NCBI RefSeq assembly: GCF_017811175.1
Contig: NZ_JACWIJ010000002.1
Location: forward strand, 2,046,001 to 2,110,000
From: Melaminivora jejuensis
Lineage (GTDB): Bacteria > Pseudomonadota > Gammaproteobacteria > Burkholderiales > Burkholderiaceae_C
Direction of reading: 5' to 3'
DNA length: 64,000 nt
Under the pieces are notes generated by a model. That model was not told the origin of the DNA. It was given only the letters and a program-made list of their open reading frames with translations, and made no database searches. Both the position numbers and the translations under genes were made by a program. Every line of letters begins with the position of its first letter. Position 1 is the stretch's first letter. This document shows, piece after piece, positions 8,928-18,689 of the stretch.

Positions 8928-10733
8928 TTACTGGCCTGGCTGCACGGCCACCGGGTTGCGCAGCCGGATGTGCAGCTCGCGCAACTGCTTCTCATCCACT
9001 GGCGACGGCGCCTGCGTCAGCAGATCCTGGGCGCGCTGGGTCTTGGGGAAGGCGATCACGTCGCGGATGGATTCGGCCCCGGTCATCAGCGTGATCAGGC
9101 GATCCAGGCCGAAGGCCAGGCCGCCGTGCGGGGGCGCGCCATACTGCAGCGCATCGAGCAGGTAGCCGAACTTGGCGCGCTGGTCTTCGGGGCTGATGTT
9201 GAGCGCGGCAAAGACCTTGGCCTGCACGTCGGCGCGGTGGATACGCACCGAGCCGCCGCCCAGCTCCCAGCCGTTGAGCACCATGTCATACGCCTTGGCG
9301 ATGCAGGCGCCGGGGTCGGTGTCCATCAGATCCTCGTGGCCGTCCTTCGGTGCAGTGAAGGGGTGATGCACAGCCACCCAGCGGTTTTCCTCCTCGTCGT
9401 GCTCGAACATGGGGAAGTCCACCACCCACAGCGGCGCCCAGCGCTCCTCGAACAGGCCAGCGGCCCTGGCGAATTCGCTGTGGCCTACTTTCAGGCGCAG
9501 CGCGCCGATGGCGTCGTTCACGATCTTGGCCTTGTCGGCGCCAAAGAACAGCAGGTCGCCATCCTGCGCGCCGGTGCGCTGGAGGATTTCCGCGATGGCG
9601 GCGTCGTGGATGTTCTTGACGATGGGCGACTGCAGGCCGTCGCGGCCCTTGGCGGCCTCATTGACCTTGATCCAGGCCAGGCCCTTGGCGCCGTAGATCT
9701 TCACGAACTCGGTGTAGCCGTCGATCTCGCCCCGGCTGATGGCTGCGCCGCCAGGCACGCGCAAGGCCACCACGCGCCCGCCCTTCATGTTGGCCGCGCC
9801 CGAGAAGACCTTGAAGTCCACGTCCTTCATCACTTCGGTCAACTCGGTGAATTCGAGCTTGACGCGCAGGTCGGGCTTGTCGGAGCCGAAGCGGGCCATG
9901 GCCTCGGCATAGGGCATCACGGGGAAGTCGCCCAGATCGACGCCCAGCTGCTGCTGGAACACGTCCTTGATCATGCGCTGGAAGATGTCCCTGATCTCCT
10001 GCTCGGACAGGAACGAGGTCTCGCAGTCGATCTGCGTGAACTCGGGCTGGCGGTCGGCGCGCAAGTCCTCGTCGCGGAAGCACTTGGTGATCTGGTAGTA
10101 GCGGTCGTAGCCGGCCACCATCAGCATCTGCTTGTACAGCTGGGGCGACTGCGGCAGGGCGAAGAACTGGCCGTCGTGGACGCGGCTGGGCACCAGATAG
10201 TCGCGCGCGCCCTCGGGCGTGCTCTTGCCCAGCATGGGCGTCTCGATGTCGATGAAGCCTTCCCTGTCCAGGAAGTTGCGCACCTGGATGGCCGTCTTGT
10301 AGCGCAGCAGCATGTTGCGCTGCATGGCCGGGCGGCGCAGATCCATGACGCGGTGCGTCAGTCGCGTGGTCTCCGACAGGTTGTCGTCGTCCATCTGGAA
10401 GGGCGGCGTGACCGACGGGTTGAGGACGACGAGCTCGTGGCACAGCACCTCGATCTGGCCGCTCCTGAGCTTGTCGTTGGTCGTGCCCTCGGGGCGGGCG
10501 CGCACCAGGCCCTTGACCTGCACGCAGAACTCGCCCCGGACATCCTCGGCCACCTTGAACATCTCGGGGCGATCCGGGTCGCACACCACCTGCACGTAGC
10601 CTTCGCGGTCGCGCAGGTCGATGAAGATCACGCCGCCATGGTCGCGGCGGCGGTTGACCCAGCCGCACAGGGTGACGGTTTGGCCCAGCAGGGCTTCGGT
10701 CACGAGACCGCAATAGTGGGAGCGCATGGACAT
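8928..10733 (-). CDS. aspS: Aspartyl-tRNA synthetase
   Basis: 601 residues, the usual length for the bacterial enzyme. Class II synthetase charging tRNA-Asp with aspartate. Seen: N-terminal OB-fold anticodon domain ([23 protein letters not shown]), class II core with [15 protein letters not shown] and [18 protein letters not shown] (motif 2), the bacterial GAD insertion in the middle, and motif 3 near the end ([16 protein letters not shown]). The GHSEFAR-type insertion is typical of long bacterial AspRS. Start at the ATG at 10733; a second Met two codons on is possible. In Burkholderiales the enzyme may be non-discriminating and also charge tRNA-Asn; this was not tested here. Confidence 0.97.
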   Translation of the reverse strand: MSMRSHYCGLVTEALLGQTVTLCGWVNRRRDHGGVIFIDLRDREGYVQVVCDPDRPEMFKVAEDVRGEFCVQVKGLVRARPEGTTNDKLRSGQIEVLCHELVVLNPSVTPPFQMDDDNLSETTRLTHRVMDLRRPAMQRNMLLRYKTAIQVRNFLDREGFIDIETPMLGKSTPEGARDYLVPSRVHDGQFFALPQSPQLYKQMLMVAGYDRYYQITKCFRDEDLRADRQPEFTQIDCETSFLSEQEIRDIFQRMIKDVFQQQLGVDLGDFPVMPYAEAMARFGSDKPDLRVKLEFTELTEVMKDVDFKVFSGAANMKGGRVVALRVPGGAAISRGEIDGYTEFVKIYGAKGLAWIKVNEAAKGRDGLQSPIVKNIHDAAIAEILQRTGAQDGDLLFFGADKAKIVNDAIGALRLKVGHSEFARAAGLFEERWAPLWVVDFPMFEHDEEENRWVAVHHPFTAPKDGHEDLMDTDPGACIAKAYDMVLNGWELGGGSVRIHRADVQAKVFAALNISPEDQRAKFGYLLDALQYGAPPHGGLAFGLDRLITLMTGAESIRDVIAFPKTQRAQDLLTQAPSPVDEKQLRELHIRLRNPVAVQPGQ

Positions 10734-10838
10734 GGGTGAGGTTTCTTCCTGCGCCCGTCAAGGGCGCGCGACAGTGGAATCAAGGGGATATGGCGGGTGG
10801 GCAGGGTGGTGCGCAGGCAACACGCGCGGCTGGCGTCG

Positions 10839-11492
10839 TCAGGACATGGCCGCGCGCCCGGCCTCGACCGCCAGCGGATCGGGCGGCGCGACGACGCCCA
10901 TGGAAATGATGTATTTGAGGGCGGCATCGACACTCATGTCCAGCTCCACGCAATCGCTTCGTCGCATCAGCACGAAGTAGCCGCCGGTAGGGTTGGGCGT
11001 GGTCGGGACATAGACGCTGACGTATTCATCGCGCAGGTAGGCCGCCACCTCGCCGCTGGGGTTGCCGGTGATGAAGGCCACCGTCCACACGCCCTCGCGC
11101 GGCCACTGCACCAGCACGGCGGTGCGAAAGGCGTTGCCGCTTTCGGAAAACAGCGTGTCCGAGACCTGCTTGACGCTCGAATAGATGGAGCGCACCACCG
11201 GGATGCGGCTGACCAGCGCATCGCCCCACTCGACCAGCTTGCGCCCGGCGAAGTTGCTGGCCAGCGCGCCCACCGCCAGTAGGATGGACAGCGTCAGCAG
11301 CGCGCCGAAGCCGGGAATATGCACGCCCAGCAGGCGATCGGGCTGCCAGGCCTCGGGCAGGATGGCCAGCGTGACATCGAGCGTGCCGACGATCCACACC
11401 AGCACCCAGGCCGTGATCACGCCGGGCACGATGACCAGCAGACCGGTGAACAGCCACTTGCGCAGCGCCGCCATGGGGGTGCTCTTTTGCAT
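10839..11492 (-). CDS. DUF502 membrane protein
   Basis: About 217 residues. Two N-terminal transmembrane helices are clear (LLVIVPGVITAWVLVWIVG and LLTLSILLAVGALASNFAG), followed by the DUF502 signature IPVVRSIYSSVKQVSDTLF and a soluble beta-rich tail (YVPTTPNPTGGYFVLM). The family is widespread and of unknown function. The ATG at 11492 is listed; the ATG at 11474 (MAALRKW) is an alternative with a purine-rich leader. It sits between fmdB (3-base gap) and aspS, a common betaproteobacterial order. Confidence 0.85.
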   Translation of the reverse strand: MQKSTPMAALRKWLFTGLLVIVPGVITAWVLVWIVGTLDVTLAILPEAWQPDRLLGVHIPGFGALLTLSILLAVGALASNFAGRKLVEWGDALVSRIPVVRSIYSSVKQVSDTLFSESGNAFRTAVLVQWPREGVWTVAFITGNPSGEVAAYLRDEYVSVYVPTTPNPTGGYFVLMRRSDCVELDMSVDAALKYIISMGVVAPPDPLAVEAGRAAMS

Positions 11493-11495
11493 CAA

Positions 11496-11783
11496 TCAGG
11501 TATCAGAAGTGCTTGAAACCGTTGCTGGGCCTGCGCTGGCAGCTACTTTTTCAGGAGCAACAGGGGCGGCGGCAGCTGCTGCAGGAGCGCTGGCGGGCTT
11601 CTTGCCGCTGAAGTCGGTGGCGTACCAGCCCGTGCCCTTGAGCTGGAAGCCCGCCGCCGTGAGCTGCTTGACGAAGCTGGCCGCGCCACAGGCCGGGCAG
11701 ACCGTCAGGGGCGCATCGGACATTTTTTGCAGCACATCCTGGGCATGGCCGCAAGAGGCGCATTGATAGGCGTAAATAGGCAT
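11496..11783 (-). CDS. FmdB-family zinc ribbon protein
   Basis: 95 residues. The N-terminal zinc ribbon is typical: MPIYAYQCASCGHAQDVLQK then CPACGAASFVKQL, giving two CxxC pairs, followed by the family phrase KGTGWYATDF. It is proposed to be a regulator or nucleic-acid-binding protein; function unproven. The last 20 or so residues are low-complexity Ala/Pro/Ser. The last ones (from about VAAS to STSDT) are encoded by a copy of the interspersed repeat (11500-11552), so the C-terminus is repeat-derived. First gene of the fmdB-DUF502-aspS run. Confidence 0.88.
   Translation of the reverse strand: MPIYAYQCASCGHAQDVLQKMSDAPLTVCPACGAASFVKQLTAAGFQLKGTGWYATDFSGKKPASAPAAAAAAPVAPEKVAASAGPATVSSTSDT
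11500..11552 (+). repeat. Short interspersed repeat inside the fmdB 3' end
   Basis: On the minus strand it reads AAAAGTAGCTGCCAGCGC, AGGCCCAGCAACGG and TTTCAAGCACTTCTGATAC. These align block by block with the intergenic copies (AGCTG, AGCGC, CAGCAAGGGTTTCAA). It supplies most of the fmdB C-terminal codons and the sequence just before the stop, then runs into the DUF502 start region. Confidence 0.65.
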
Positions 11784-11866
11784 TGCAAAAAAACGCAGGC
11801 AGATCAGGCAAAGCCGGCAATTATAGGCAGGGGCGGGTTTTGCCTGCCGGCGCCGCAGCCCCGGTT

Positions 11867-13318
11867 TCAGTCCAGGCCGGCCACCGGCTGGGCCGGCAGG
11901 CGGGTGTTGCTCACCCACTGCGGCGCCAGCGAACCGGCCACCATGCCTGCGAGCGCTGCCAGCACGCCGGCGAGCTGCTGCGGGAAGGCATCGCCCAGCG
12001 CCGGCACCGTCATGAACAGCACCCAGGTGCCTATGCCCAGCAGTACGGCGCACATGGCGCCCTGCGTGTTGGCGCGCTTCCAGTACAGGCCGCACACCAG
12101 TGGCACGAAGGCGCCGACCAGCGGCACCTGGTAGGCGCCCGAGACCAGCTCGAAGATCGGCGTGCCTTCCATCTTGATGGAATACACCAGCACGGCAATG
12201 GCGAACAGGAAGACGCTGATGCGCATGATGCGCAGGTTCTCGTCGTCGCTGATGTAGCGCGGGCGGAACTGGCGCCAGATGTTCTCGGTGAAAGTGACGG
12301 CGGGCGCCAGCAGCGTGGCCGAGGCGCAGGACTTGATGGCCGACAGCAGCGCGCCGAAGAACAGCACCTGCATGGCCACCGGCATACGCTCCATGACCAG
12401 CGTGGGCAGCACCTTCTGCGGATCATCGTCGAGCAACGTGGCGGTCTGCTCGGGCATGATGATCAGCGCGCTGGCCACCAGGAACATGGGCACGAAGGCA
12501 AACAGGATGTAGGCGCTGCCGCCGATGATGGTGCCGTGCGTGGCGGCCTTTTCCGTCTTGGCCGACATGACGCGCTGGAACACGTCCTGCTGCGGGATCG
12601 AGCCCAGCATCATGGTGATGGCGGCGCCGAAGAAGAACACCATCTCATGCCAGGTCGGCTCGGGCCAGAAGCGCAGCATGTCGCGGCTGGTCACCAGGTC
12701 GATGACCTTGCCCGCCCCGCCCGCCATGTCGGCGGCGAAGAACGACAGCACCAGCAGGCCCACCACCAGGATGATCATCTGGATGAAATCGGTCACCGCC
12801 ACCGACCACATGCCGCCCCACAGGGTATAGACCAGGATGGACGCCACGCCTATGGCCATGCCCCAGGGGATGCTGATCAGCCCGCCCGACAGCAGGTTGA
12901 ACACCAGGCCCAGCGCCGTGACCTGCGCCGACACCCAGCCCAGGTAGCTGAGCATGATGATCAGCGAGCAGACGATCTCGATGGTGCGCCCGTAGCGTTC
13001 GCGGTAGTAGTCCGAAATGGTCAAGAGCGACATGCGGTACAGCTTGGCAGCGAAAAAAGCGCCGACCAGGATCAGGCACATGCCGGCGCCGAACGGGTCT
13101 TCGACCACGGCGTTCAGCCCGCCCTTGATGAATTTGGCCGGCACGCCCAGCACGATCTCCGAGCCGAACCACGTGGCAAACGTGGTGGTGATGATCATGT
13201 ACATGGGCAGATGCCTGCCGGCAATGGCGAAGTCGGCCGTGTTCTGCACACGTCTGGCGGCCCACAGGCCGATGCCGATGGTGACAAACAGGTAGGCGAT
13301 CACCATGAAGAGCAACAC
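11867..13318 (-). CDS. Sodium:solute symporter (SSS family)
   Basis: 483 residues, about 13 hydrophobic segments. The family features are TTTFATWFGSEIVLG early (sodium site region), LWGGMWSVAVTDFIQM and FGALLSAIKSCASATLLAPA. It imports an organic solute with Na+; the substrate (sugar, amino acid, carboxylate or similar) cannot be told. A GTG start at 13318 is preferred because GGGAG sits seven bases upstream. It stands alone, 77 bases downstream of the ubiB stop on the same strand. Confidence 0.88.
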   Translation of the reverse strand: MLLFMVIAYLFVTIGIGLWAARRVQNTADFAIAGRHLPMYMIITTTFATWFGSEIVLGVPAKFIKGGLNAVVEDPFGAGMCLILVGAFFAAKLYRMSLLTISDYYRERYGRTIEIVCSLIIMLSYLGWVSAQVTALGLVFNLLSGGLISIPWGMAIGVASILVYTLWGGMWSVAVTDFIQMIILVVGLLVLSFFAADMAGGAGKVIDLVTSRDMLRFWPEPTWHEMVFFFGAAITMMLGSIPQQDVFQRVMSAKTEKAATHGTIIGGSAYILFAFVPMFLVASALIIMPEQTATLLDDDPQKVLPTLVMERMPVAMQVLFFGALLSAIKSCASATLLAPAVTFTENIWRQFRPRYISDDENLRIMRISVFLFAIAVLVYSIKMEGTPIFELVSGAYQVPLVGAFVPLVCGLYWKRANTQGAMCAVLLGIGTWVLFMTVPALGDAFPQQLAGVLAALAGMVAGSLAPQWVSNTRLPAQPVAGLD

Positions 13319-13395
13319 GGCGCAACTCCCGAGGTAAAGAGGAAGGGTTGAGAAGAGGGAAGGGAGAGAGAAAAAAAGAAGCGTGCGCAGCAGGC

Positions 13396-14964
13396 TCAGA
13401 AGACCTGCACGCGCAGGTACAGCTGCATGAACAGCAGTCCCAGCACGAAGCCCAGGGCGCCATAGATCAGGCCCTGCAGCATCCGGTTGGTGCGCCGCTG
13501 CTCGGCCAGCAGGGCCAGCAGCTGCTGCTCGCGTGCGCGTTCGGGGCGCTCGCCCAGGTATTCATGCAGCAGGCGCGGCAGCTCGGGGATCAGCTTGGCG
13601 TAGCGCGGCGCCTCCAGCTGCAGCTCGCGCCACAGGCGCTTGGGGCCGAGCTGGTCAAGCATCCACTTTTCCAGGAAGGGCTTGGCCGTGCTCCACAAGT
13701 CCAGCTCCGGGTCGAGCTGGCGGCCCAGGCCCTCGATGTTGAGCAGCGTTTTTTGCAGCAGCACCAGCTGCGGCTGGATCTCGACCTGGAAGCGCCGCGA
13801 GGTCTGGAACAGGCGCAGCAGCACCATGCCCAGGGATATTTCCTTCAGGGGCCGGTCGAAGTACGGCTCGCACACGGCGCGAATCGCCGACTCCAGGTCG
13901 TTGACGCGCGTGGTCGGCGGCACCCAGCCGCTCTCGATGTGCAGCTCGGCCACGCGCTTGTAGTCGCGCCGGAAGAAGGCCGTGAAGTTCTGCGCCAGGT
14001 ATTCCTTGTCGTACTCGGTCAGCGTGCCGACGATGCCGAAATCCAGCGAGATGTAGCGTCCGAAGGTGGCCGGCTCCAGGCTGACCTGGATGTTGCCCGG
14101 GTGCATGTCGGCGTGGAAGAAGCCGTCGCGAAAGACCTGGGTGAAGAAAATCGTCACGCCGTCGCGCGCGAGTTTCGGGATGTCCACCCCGGCATCGCGC
14201 AGCCGCTGCACCTGGCTGATGGGCACGCCCTTCATGCGCTCCATGACCAGCACCTCGGGATGGCAGAAATCCCAGAACACTTCAGGGATCAGCACCAGAT
14301 CCAGGCCGGCCATGTTGCGCCGCAGCTGCGCGGCATTGGCGGCCTCGCGGATCAGATCGAGTTCGTCGTGCAGGTAGTTGTCGAACTCGGCCACGACCTG
14401 GCGAGGCTTGAGGCGCTTGCCGTCGGCGGACAGGCGCTCGACCCAGCCGGCCATCATGCCCATCAGCTCCAGATCCTTGTCGATGACCGGCAACATGCCC
14501 GGGCGCAGCACCTTGACGGCGACTTCGCGCTCGGCGCCATCGCGGTCGCGGATGACGGCAAAGTGAACCTGGGCGATGGAGGCGCTGGCCACTGGCGTGC
14601 GGTCGAAGGAGACGAAGACCTCGCCGATGGGCCGGCGAAAGGCGCGCTCGATGGTGGCCACAGCGATGGCCGGGTCGAACGGCGGCACGCGATCCTGCAG
14701 CAGCGCCAGCTCGTCGGCAATGTCAGGCGGCATCAGGTCGCGCCGCGTGGACAGGACCTGGCCGAACTTGACGAAGATCGGCCCCAGGCTCTCCAGCGCC
14801 AGGCGCAGGCGCACGCCGCGCGGCGCCTCCAGGCGCCGGCCCAGGGTGATCAGCCGGGTCAGGCGGTGCAGCCACGGATGGCTGAAACTGGACAGCACCA
14901 CCTCATCGAGGCCATGGCGCAGCACCACCCGCAGGATGGCCAGGCCCCGGACAAAGCGCCTCAT
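13396..14964 (-). CDS. ubiB: Ubiquinone biosynthesis kinase-like protein UbiB
   Basis: 522 residues from the ATG at 14964. An atypical kinase/ATPase of the ABC1/ADCK family needed for coenzyme Q synthesis. Visible: the KxGQ-type motif [16 protein letters not shown], the nucleotide-loop region SIAQVH, the catalytic-like [15 protein letters not shown] and SLDFGIVG motifs, and a C-terminal hydrophobic hairpin ([19 protein letters not shown]) that anchors it to the inner membrane. The ATG overlaps the ubiJ stop by four bases (ATGA), showing translational coupling. The open frame extends upstream through ubiJ but is only a shadow there. Confidence 0.95.
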   Translation of the reverse strand: MRRFVRGLAILRVVLRHGLDEVVLSSFSHPWLHRLTRLITLGRRLEAPRGVRLRLALESLGPIFVKFGQVLSTRRDLMPPDIADELALLQDRVPPFDPAIAVATIERAFRRPIGEVFVSFDRTPVASASIAQVHFAVIRDRDGAEREVAVKVLRPGMLPVIDKDLELMGMMAGWVERLSADGKRLKPRQVVAEFDNYLHDELDLIREAANAAQLRRNMAGLDLVLIPEVFWDFCHPEVLVMERMKGVPISQVQRLRDAGVDIPKLARDGVTIFFTQVFRDGFFHADMHPGNIQVSLEPATFGRYISLDFGIVGTLTEYDKEYLAQNFTAFFRRDYKRVAELHIESGWVPPTTRVNDLESAIRAVCEPYFDRPLKEISLGMVLLRLFQTSRRFQVEIQPQLVLLQKTLLNIEGLGRQLDPELDLWSTAKPFLEKWMLDQLGPKRLWRELQLEAPRYAKLIPELPRLLHEYLGERPERAREQQLLALLAEQRRTNRMLQGLIYGALGFVLGLLFMQLYLRVQVF

Positions 14965-15512
14965 GGCGGCGAGCGATCCGCCGCGCCGGGTGCGCCACGC
15001 GCACCCACGAAGCGGCGCAGGGCCGCAGCCGCGCGCTCGGCCCCGGCAGCCAGGGTGCGTGCCGGCGCATCGCCGATCACGCGCGCCAGGTCTTCCTCCA
15101 GATCCCAGCGCACGTTGTCCACGACCCAGTTGATATCGGCGGCCAGCTGCACGTCGCCCTCGATGCGGATCGGCGGGCGCTCGCCAGCCAGGGCGCCACG
15201 CGCCAGGCTCAAGGGCGAGGTCTCGGCCACCTCCAGGCGCAGGTCGGGCGCGGCGCCCTCGGGGGCCAGGTCGAGCAGGCCGGCCGGCGTGACGGCCAGC
15301 GTCAGAAAGAAGTTGCGCCACTGCACGTGCGCCGTGCGCCCGGACTGGCGCGCCAGGCGCTCCATGGCGCCCTGCTCCTGCATCAGCACATGATTGAGCA
15401 GCAGCACGAGGCGGTGCTGCACCTCATGCACCAGCCAGGCGGGCGGCTGTGCGCCGGAGACGACGCGCTCCATGAGACCGTCCAGAAACGAAAAAGGGGA
15501 CTGCATTGGCAT
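14961..15512 (-). CDS. ubiJ: Ubiquinone biosynthesis accessory factor UbiJ (SCP2-like)
   Basis: 183 residues with an SCP2-like lipid-binding fold ([40 protein letters not shown]) and a C-terminal helix. UbiJ belongs to the soluble Ubi complex that holds ubiquinone intermediates. The ATG at 15512 is listed. The second Met at 15506 has better spacing to the GGGGA at the leader, so the first two residues are uncertain. Stop overlaps the ubiB start. Confidence 0.88.
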   Translation of the reverse strand: MPMQSPFSFLDGLMERVVSGAQPPAWLVHEVQHRLVLLLNHVLMQEQGAMERLARQSGRTAHVQWRNFFLTLAVTPAGLLDLAPEGAAPDLRLEVAETSPLSLARGALAGERPPIRIEGDVQLAADINWVVDNVRWDLEEDLARVIGDAPARTLAAGAERAAAALRRFVGARGAPGAADRSPP

Positions 15513-15592
15513 AGTCCCCGATTATTCCCCGAAGTGGCGGCGGCACTGTCGGCTTTTTGCCCGCCAGCGCCGCACGCGCAACTGCACCTGGC

Positions 15593-16618
15593 TTATTGCA
15601 GCGCCTGCACCCCGGCGACCAGCCAGCCGCTGGTGCCGCTCTTGGGCTTGGTCATGTTCCAGACCTCGCGGAACGGGCTGGGGCCGGCGGAAGGCTCCTC
15701 GCGGATCATGCCGGAGAACTCGACGCTGGCCATGTAGCCGTCGCCCAGGTCTTCGATGCCCAGCAGCTGCGCCTCCAGCATGACCACATCGGTCTGGTTG
15801 GGCTGGGCGTCGCTGCGGTGCTGCTCGCGCTCGGCCAGCTGGGTGCGGATTTCCTGCAGCATGGCGTCGGTCATCATGGAGCGCAGCGTGGCGATGTCCG
15901 AGGCGTCCCAGGCCGCCTGCAGCGTGGTGAAGTTGCGCTTGGCGGCCTGCAAGAAGCCTTCGGTGTCGAAGCCTTCCGGCACGCCCCAGTTCTGCGAGCC
16001 GGCCAGGGCCGAGCCGATCATGGAGCCGCCCGCAGCCGCACCACCCGCCCCCTGGAAGGCCGTGGCAGCGCGCTCCCACGGGCGGGCCGAGGCGTCGTTG
16101 CCGATCTTCTCGGGGTTGTACTGGCGCGGCATCTGCACGTCCGCCGGCGGCGTGCCGGTGCCGGCGCCGGCGCCCTGGAAGGCAAAGGGCGCGGCGCTGC
16201 CGGCAGCGGCGGCCGGGCGGCGCGAGCGCATGACCATGCGGAACACGGCCACGGCCACCAGGGCCAGCAGGGCGAACATCAGGAACTGGGCGAAGCCTGC
16301 GCCCATGCCCAGCGAGTTGGCCAGCCAGGCCAGGCCCAGGCCGGCGGCCAGGCCGCCCAGCATGGCGCCCCAGGGCTTCTTGGGTGCAGCGGCGGCAGCG
16401 CCAGCGGCGCCAGCGGCGTTGGCCGGCTGTGCGGCGTTGGCGGGCGCGGCGTTTTGCGCCGGCGCGCCCGGAGCGCGCGGCGGCGTGGCCTCGCGCTGCG
16501 TGACGTTGCTGGACTGGCGTCCCATGGATTTGCCGCCGCCCAGGCGGCGCGCATCGGCGTCCACGTGCGCCAGGGCCAGCACGGCCACCAGCGCCACAGA
16601 CCACAGCTTGCTGTTCAT
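15593..16618 (-). CDS. Tim44-like domain membrane protein
   Basis: 341 residues from the ATG at 16618, preceded by GGGAG at proper spacing. An N-terminal signal-like segment (MNSKLWSVALVAVLALAHVD) is followed by an Ala/Pro-rich linker, two hydrophobic helices (MLGGLAAGLGLAWLANSL and FLMFALLALVAVAVFRMVM), then a C-terminal Tim44/MRPL45-like fold (FLQAAKRNFTTLQAAWDASD, DVVMLEAQLLGI). The role in bacteria is unclear. It is routinely found with ubiE and ubiB in betaproteobacteria and is likely part of this operon. Confidence 0.85.
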   Translation of the reverse strand: MNSKLWSVALVAVLALAHVDADARRLGGGKSMGRQSSNVTQREATPPRAPGAPAQNAAPANAAQPANAAGAAGAAAAAPKKPWGAMLGGLAAGLGLAWLANSLGMGAGFAQFLMFALLALVAVAVFRMVMRSRRPAAAAGSAAPFAFQGAGAGTGTPPADVQMPRQYNPEKIGNDASARPWERAATAFQGAGGAAAGGSMIGSALAGSQNWGVPEGFDTEGFLQAAKRNFTTLQAAWDASDIATLRSMMTDAMLQEIRTQLAEREQHRSDAQPNQTDVVMLEAQLLGIEDLGDGYMASVEFSGMIREEPSAGPSPFREVWNMTKPKSGTSGWLVAGVQALQ

Positions 16619-16670
16619 GTCATCTCCCGAAAATGAATGGATTGGTCGTGCGTTCGATGTACGTTCGACT

Positions 16671-17402
16671 TCAGCACTTGATTCCAACATGCAGGGCGAC
16701 CACGCCGCCCGTCAGGTTGTGATAGTCCACATGTCCGAAGCCAGTTTGCTTCATGAGGGCTTTGAGCTCCTCCTGGCCCGGGTGCATACGGATGGATTCG
16801 GCCAGGTACTGGTAGCTGGCGGCATCGCCCGCCACCAGGGAACCCAGGCGCGGCAGCACCTTGAAGGAATACCAGTCATAGACCCCGGAAAGGGGCTTGG
16901 CCACCTTGGAAAACTCCAGCACCAGCAGCCGGCCCCGGGGCTTGAGCACACGGCACATCTCGGCCAGCGCCGCGTCCTTGTGCGTCATGTTGCGCAGGCC
17001 GAAGGCCACGCTGACCAGGTCGAAGTGGTTGTCCGGGAACGGCAGTTGCTCGGCATCGCACACCGCCGTGGGCAGCACCACGCCGGCGTTGATCAGGCGA
17101 TCGCGCCCGGTGCGCAGCATGGCTTCGTTGATGTCGGTATGCACGACCTGGCCGCTGGCGCCGACTTTTTTCACAAAGGCCAGCGCCAGATCGCCCGTGC
17201 CGCCAGCGATGTCCAGCACCCGGTCGCCCTCGCGCAGGTTGGCCACCATGACGGTGTAGGCCTTCCAGGCGCGGTGCAGTCCGGCGGACATCAGGTCGTT
17301 CATCAGGTCGTACTTGGGCGCGACCGAGTCGAACACGCCGCGCACGCGGCGCGCCTTGTCGTGCTCGTCAACCGACTGGAATCCGAAGTGCGTGGTGCTC
17401 AT
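16671..17402 (-). CDS. ubiE: Ubiquinone/menaquinone C-methyltransferase
   Basis: 243 residues from the ATG at 17402 ([11 protein letters not shown]); the frame continues upstream without family similarity. SAM-dependent class I methyltransferase that methylates the ring carbon of demethoxy-ubiquinol precursors. Seen: SAM motif [25 protein letters not shown], the UbiE signature [17 protein letters not shown] and [24 protein letters not shown] region followed by LVLEFSK. It lies between DUF971 (156 bases upstream) and the Tim44-like gene (52 bases downstream). Confidence 0.97.
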   Translation of the reverse strand: MSTTHFGFQSVDEHDKARRVRGVFDSVAPKYDLMNDLMSAGLHRAWKAYTVMVANLREGDRVLDIAGGTGDLALAFVKKVGASGQVVHTDINEAMLRTGRDRLINAGVVLPTAVCDAEQLPFPDNHFDLVSVAFGLRNMTHKDAALAEMCRVLKPRGRLLVLEFSKVAKPLSGVYDWYSFKVLPRLGSLVAGDAASYQYLAESIRMHPGQEELKALMKQTGFGHVDYHNLTGGVVALHVGIKC

Positions 17403-17558
17403 GGCGCAGATGCTAGAAGAGTGATCGCCGGCGCGTACAGGGGCAACCCCGCGCCGGCATGGGACATGTGTGGCGAATCGGCCAAAGCGCATGGGCCGTC
17501 ACGGGCAACCCATGTGCGCCCGGGCGCCGGCAATGCAAGCGATGCCGGCGCGCCGGCG

Positions 17559-17981
17559 TCAATGACTGGAGCAGCCCTCGCCGCTGGCGCGCACCGGCAT
17601 GGGTGCATCGCGCTCCAGGCCGGCCTCGGCCAGGCGGTGCTCGTACTGGCGCATCAGTGCGTCCTGGTCGCGCCCCAGCTCATACAGATAGGCCCAGGTG
17701 AACAGGCCGCTGTCGTGCCCATCGGAAAACACCGGGCGCAGCGCGTAGTGGCCTACCGGCTCCAGGGCTACCAGCGTCACCTCACACTTGCCCGTCTGCA
17801 ACACCTCCTGGCCCGGGCCATGGCCCTGCACCTGCGCCGAGGGCGAGTACACGCGCATCAGCTCGAACGGGATGCGAAAGGTCGCCCCGTCGGAAAACGC
17901 CACCTCCAGCACGCGCGAATGCTCGTGTACGGTGATGGCCTGCGGGGTGGCGGCAGGGCCGTTGGCGGATGCTGCGGTCAT
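17559..17981 (-). CDS. DUF971 domain protein
   Basis: 140 residues from the ATG at 17981; an in-frame ATG at 18014 would add 11 residues. DUF971 resembles the N-terminal domain of gamma-butyrobetaine hydroxylases (zinc-binding in some). Recognisable phrases: RVLEVAFSDGATFRIPFELMR, VALEPVGHYALRPVFSDGH and FTWAYLYELG. It ends with a cysteine/histidine tail (CSSH). Often the first gene of the ubiE operon in this lineage; function unknown. Confidence 0.85.
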   Translation of the reverse strand: MTAASANGPAATPQAITVHEHSRVLEVAFSDGATFRIPFELMRVYSPSAQVQGHGPGQEVLQTGKCEVTLVALEPVGHYALRPVFSDGHDSGLFTWAYLYELGRDQDALMRQYEHRLAEAGLERDAPMPVRASGEGCSSH

Positions 17982-18159
17982 GGGCTGACTGTAGTCCTGG
18001 GAGTTGGGGCGCATGGTGGCGGTGTGTCGAAGTCCGGGGCAAAGACAGCTATGGTAGCGGCGCTGCTGTACAGGCCCGGCCTGCAAAGGCCTGATCGGGC
18101 GTGCTGCTATGCCTAGACCAGCGCACCCGAGGATGGGGCGCGGCGCCAACGCGGCACTC

Positions 18160-18687
18160 TCAGCCGTTGGCCGTCATGGAGGCGTGCGGCTGCGCGTGGG
18201 CCGAGGCACTTCGGCGCAACCAGCGCATCAGTCCACCCAGTACGGGAAACTGCTCGTACAGACCCTGCGCTGCGTCCCAGTAGTCGCGATGCCAGCACAC
18301 TCGGCCCTGCTCGTCAAAGCGCACCAGCGTTGCGCCCTGGATGCACTGCGCGACATGCGTGCGCCAGCGGCGCAGGCGAAAGTGGAACTCCCAGTACAAA
18401 AAAGCCTGGCCGGCCTGCGCGAGGTGCCCGGTGACGACAAAACGCGGCTGCTCCAGCGTTTCGAACATGTGGACAAAGACGCGCGTGATGGCGGGCAAGC
18501 CGCGCACGTCGTTGAACGGATCGCGAAAATGTGCGTCGGGCGCATAGCAGCGCTGCAACTGTGACAGGCCATCAGCGCTGAGGTGCTCGTAGACCTCAAT
18601 CAGCCGCCGCGTGGCGGCTTCTGTGGCATCGTGGGCTTGGGCTGACCGGGCGCCGGCGGCGCGTTTGGCAGAAGTGGCGTCTTGCAT
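18160..18687 (-). CDS. NTF2-like / SnoaL-type protein
   Basis: 175 residues. Cone-shaped NTF2-like fold suggested by LIEVYEHLSADGLSQLQRCY, FRDPFNDVRG, and WEFHFRLRRW followed by GATLVRFDEQGRVCWHRDYWD. Such proteins bind or isomerise small hydrophobic molecules; no substrate can be assigned. Last gene of the minus-strand run that begins at 25387; its start is two bases after the SDR stop. The same neighbour set (SDR, NTF2-like, DUF3833, Cfa, DUF1365, FAD protein) recurs in light- or singlet-oxygen-responsive regulons of proteobacteria. Confidence 0.85.
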   Translation of the reverse strand: MQDATSAKRAAGARSAQAHDATEAATRRLIEVYEHLSADGLSQLQRCYAPDAHFRDPFNDVRGLPAITRVFVHMFETLEQPRFVVTGHLAQAGQAFLYWEFHFRLRRWRTHVAQCIQGATLVRFDEQGRVCWHRDYWDAAQGLYEQFPVLGGLMRWLRRSASAHAQPHASMTANG

Positions 18688-18689
18688 GA

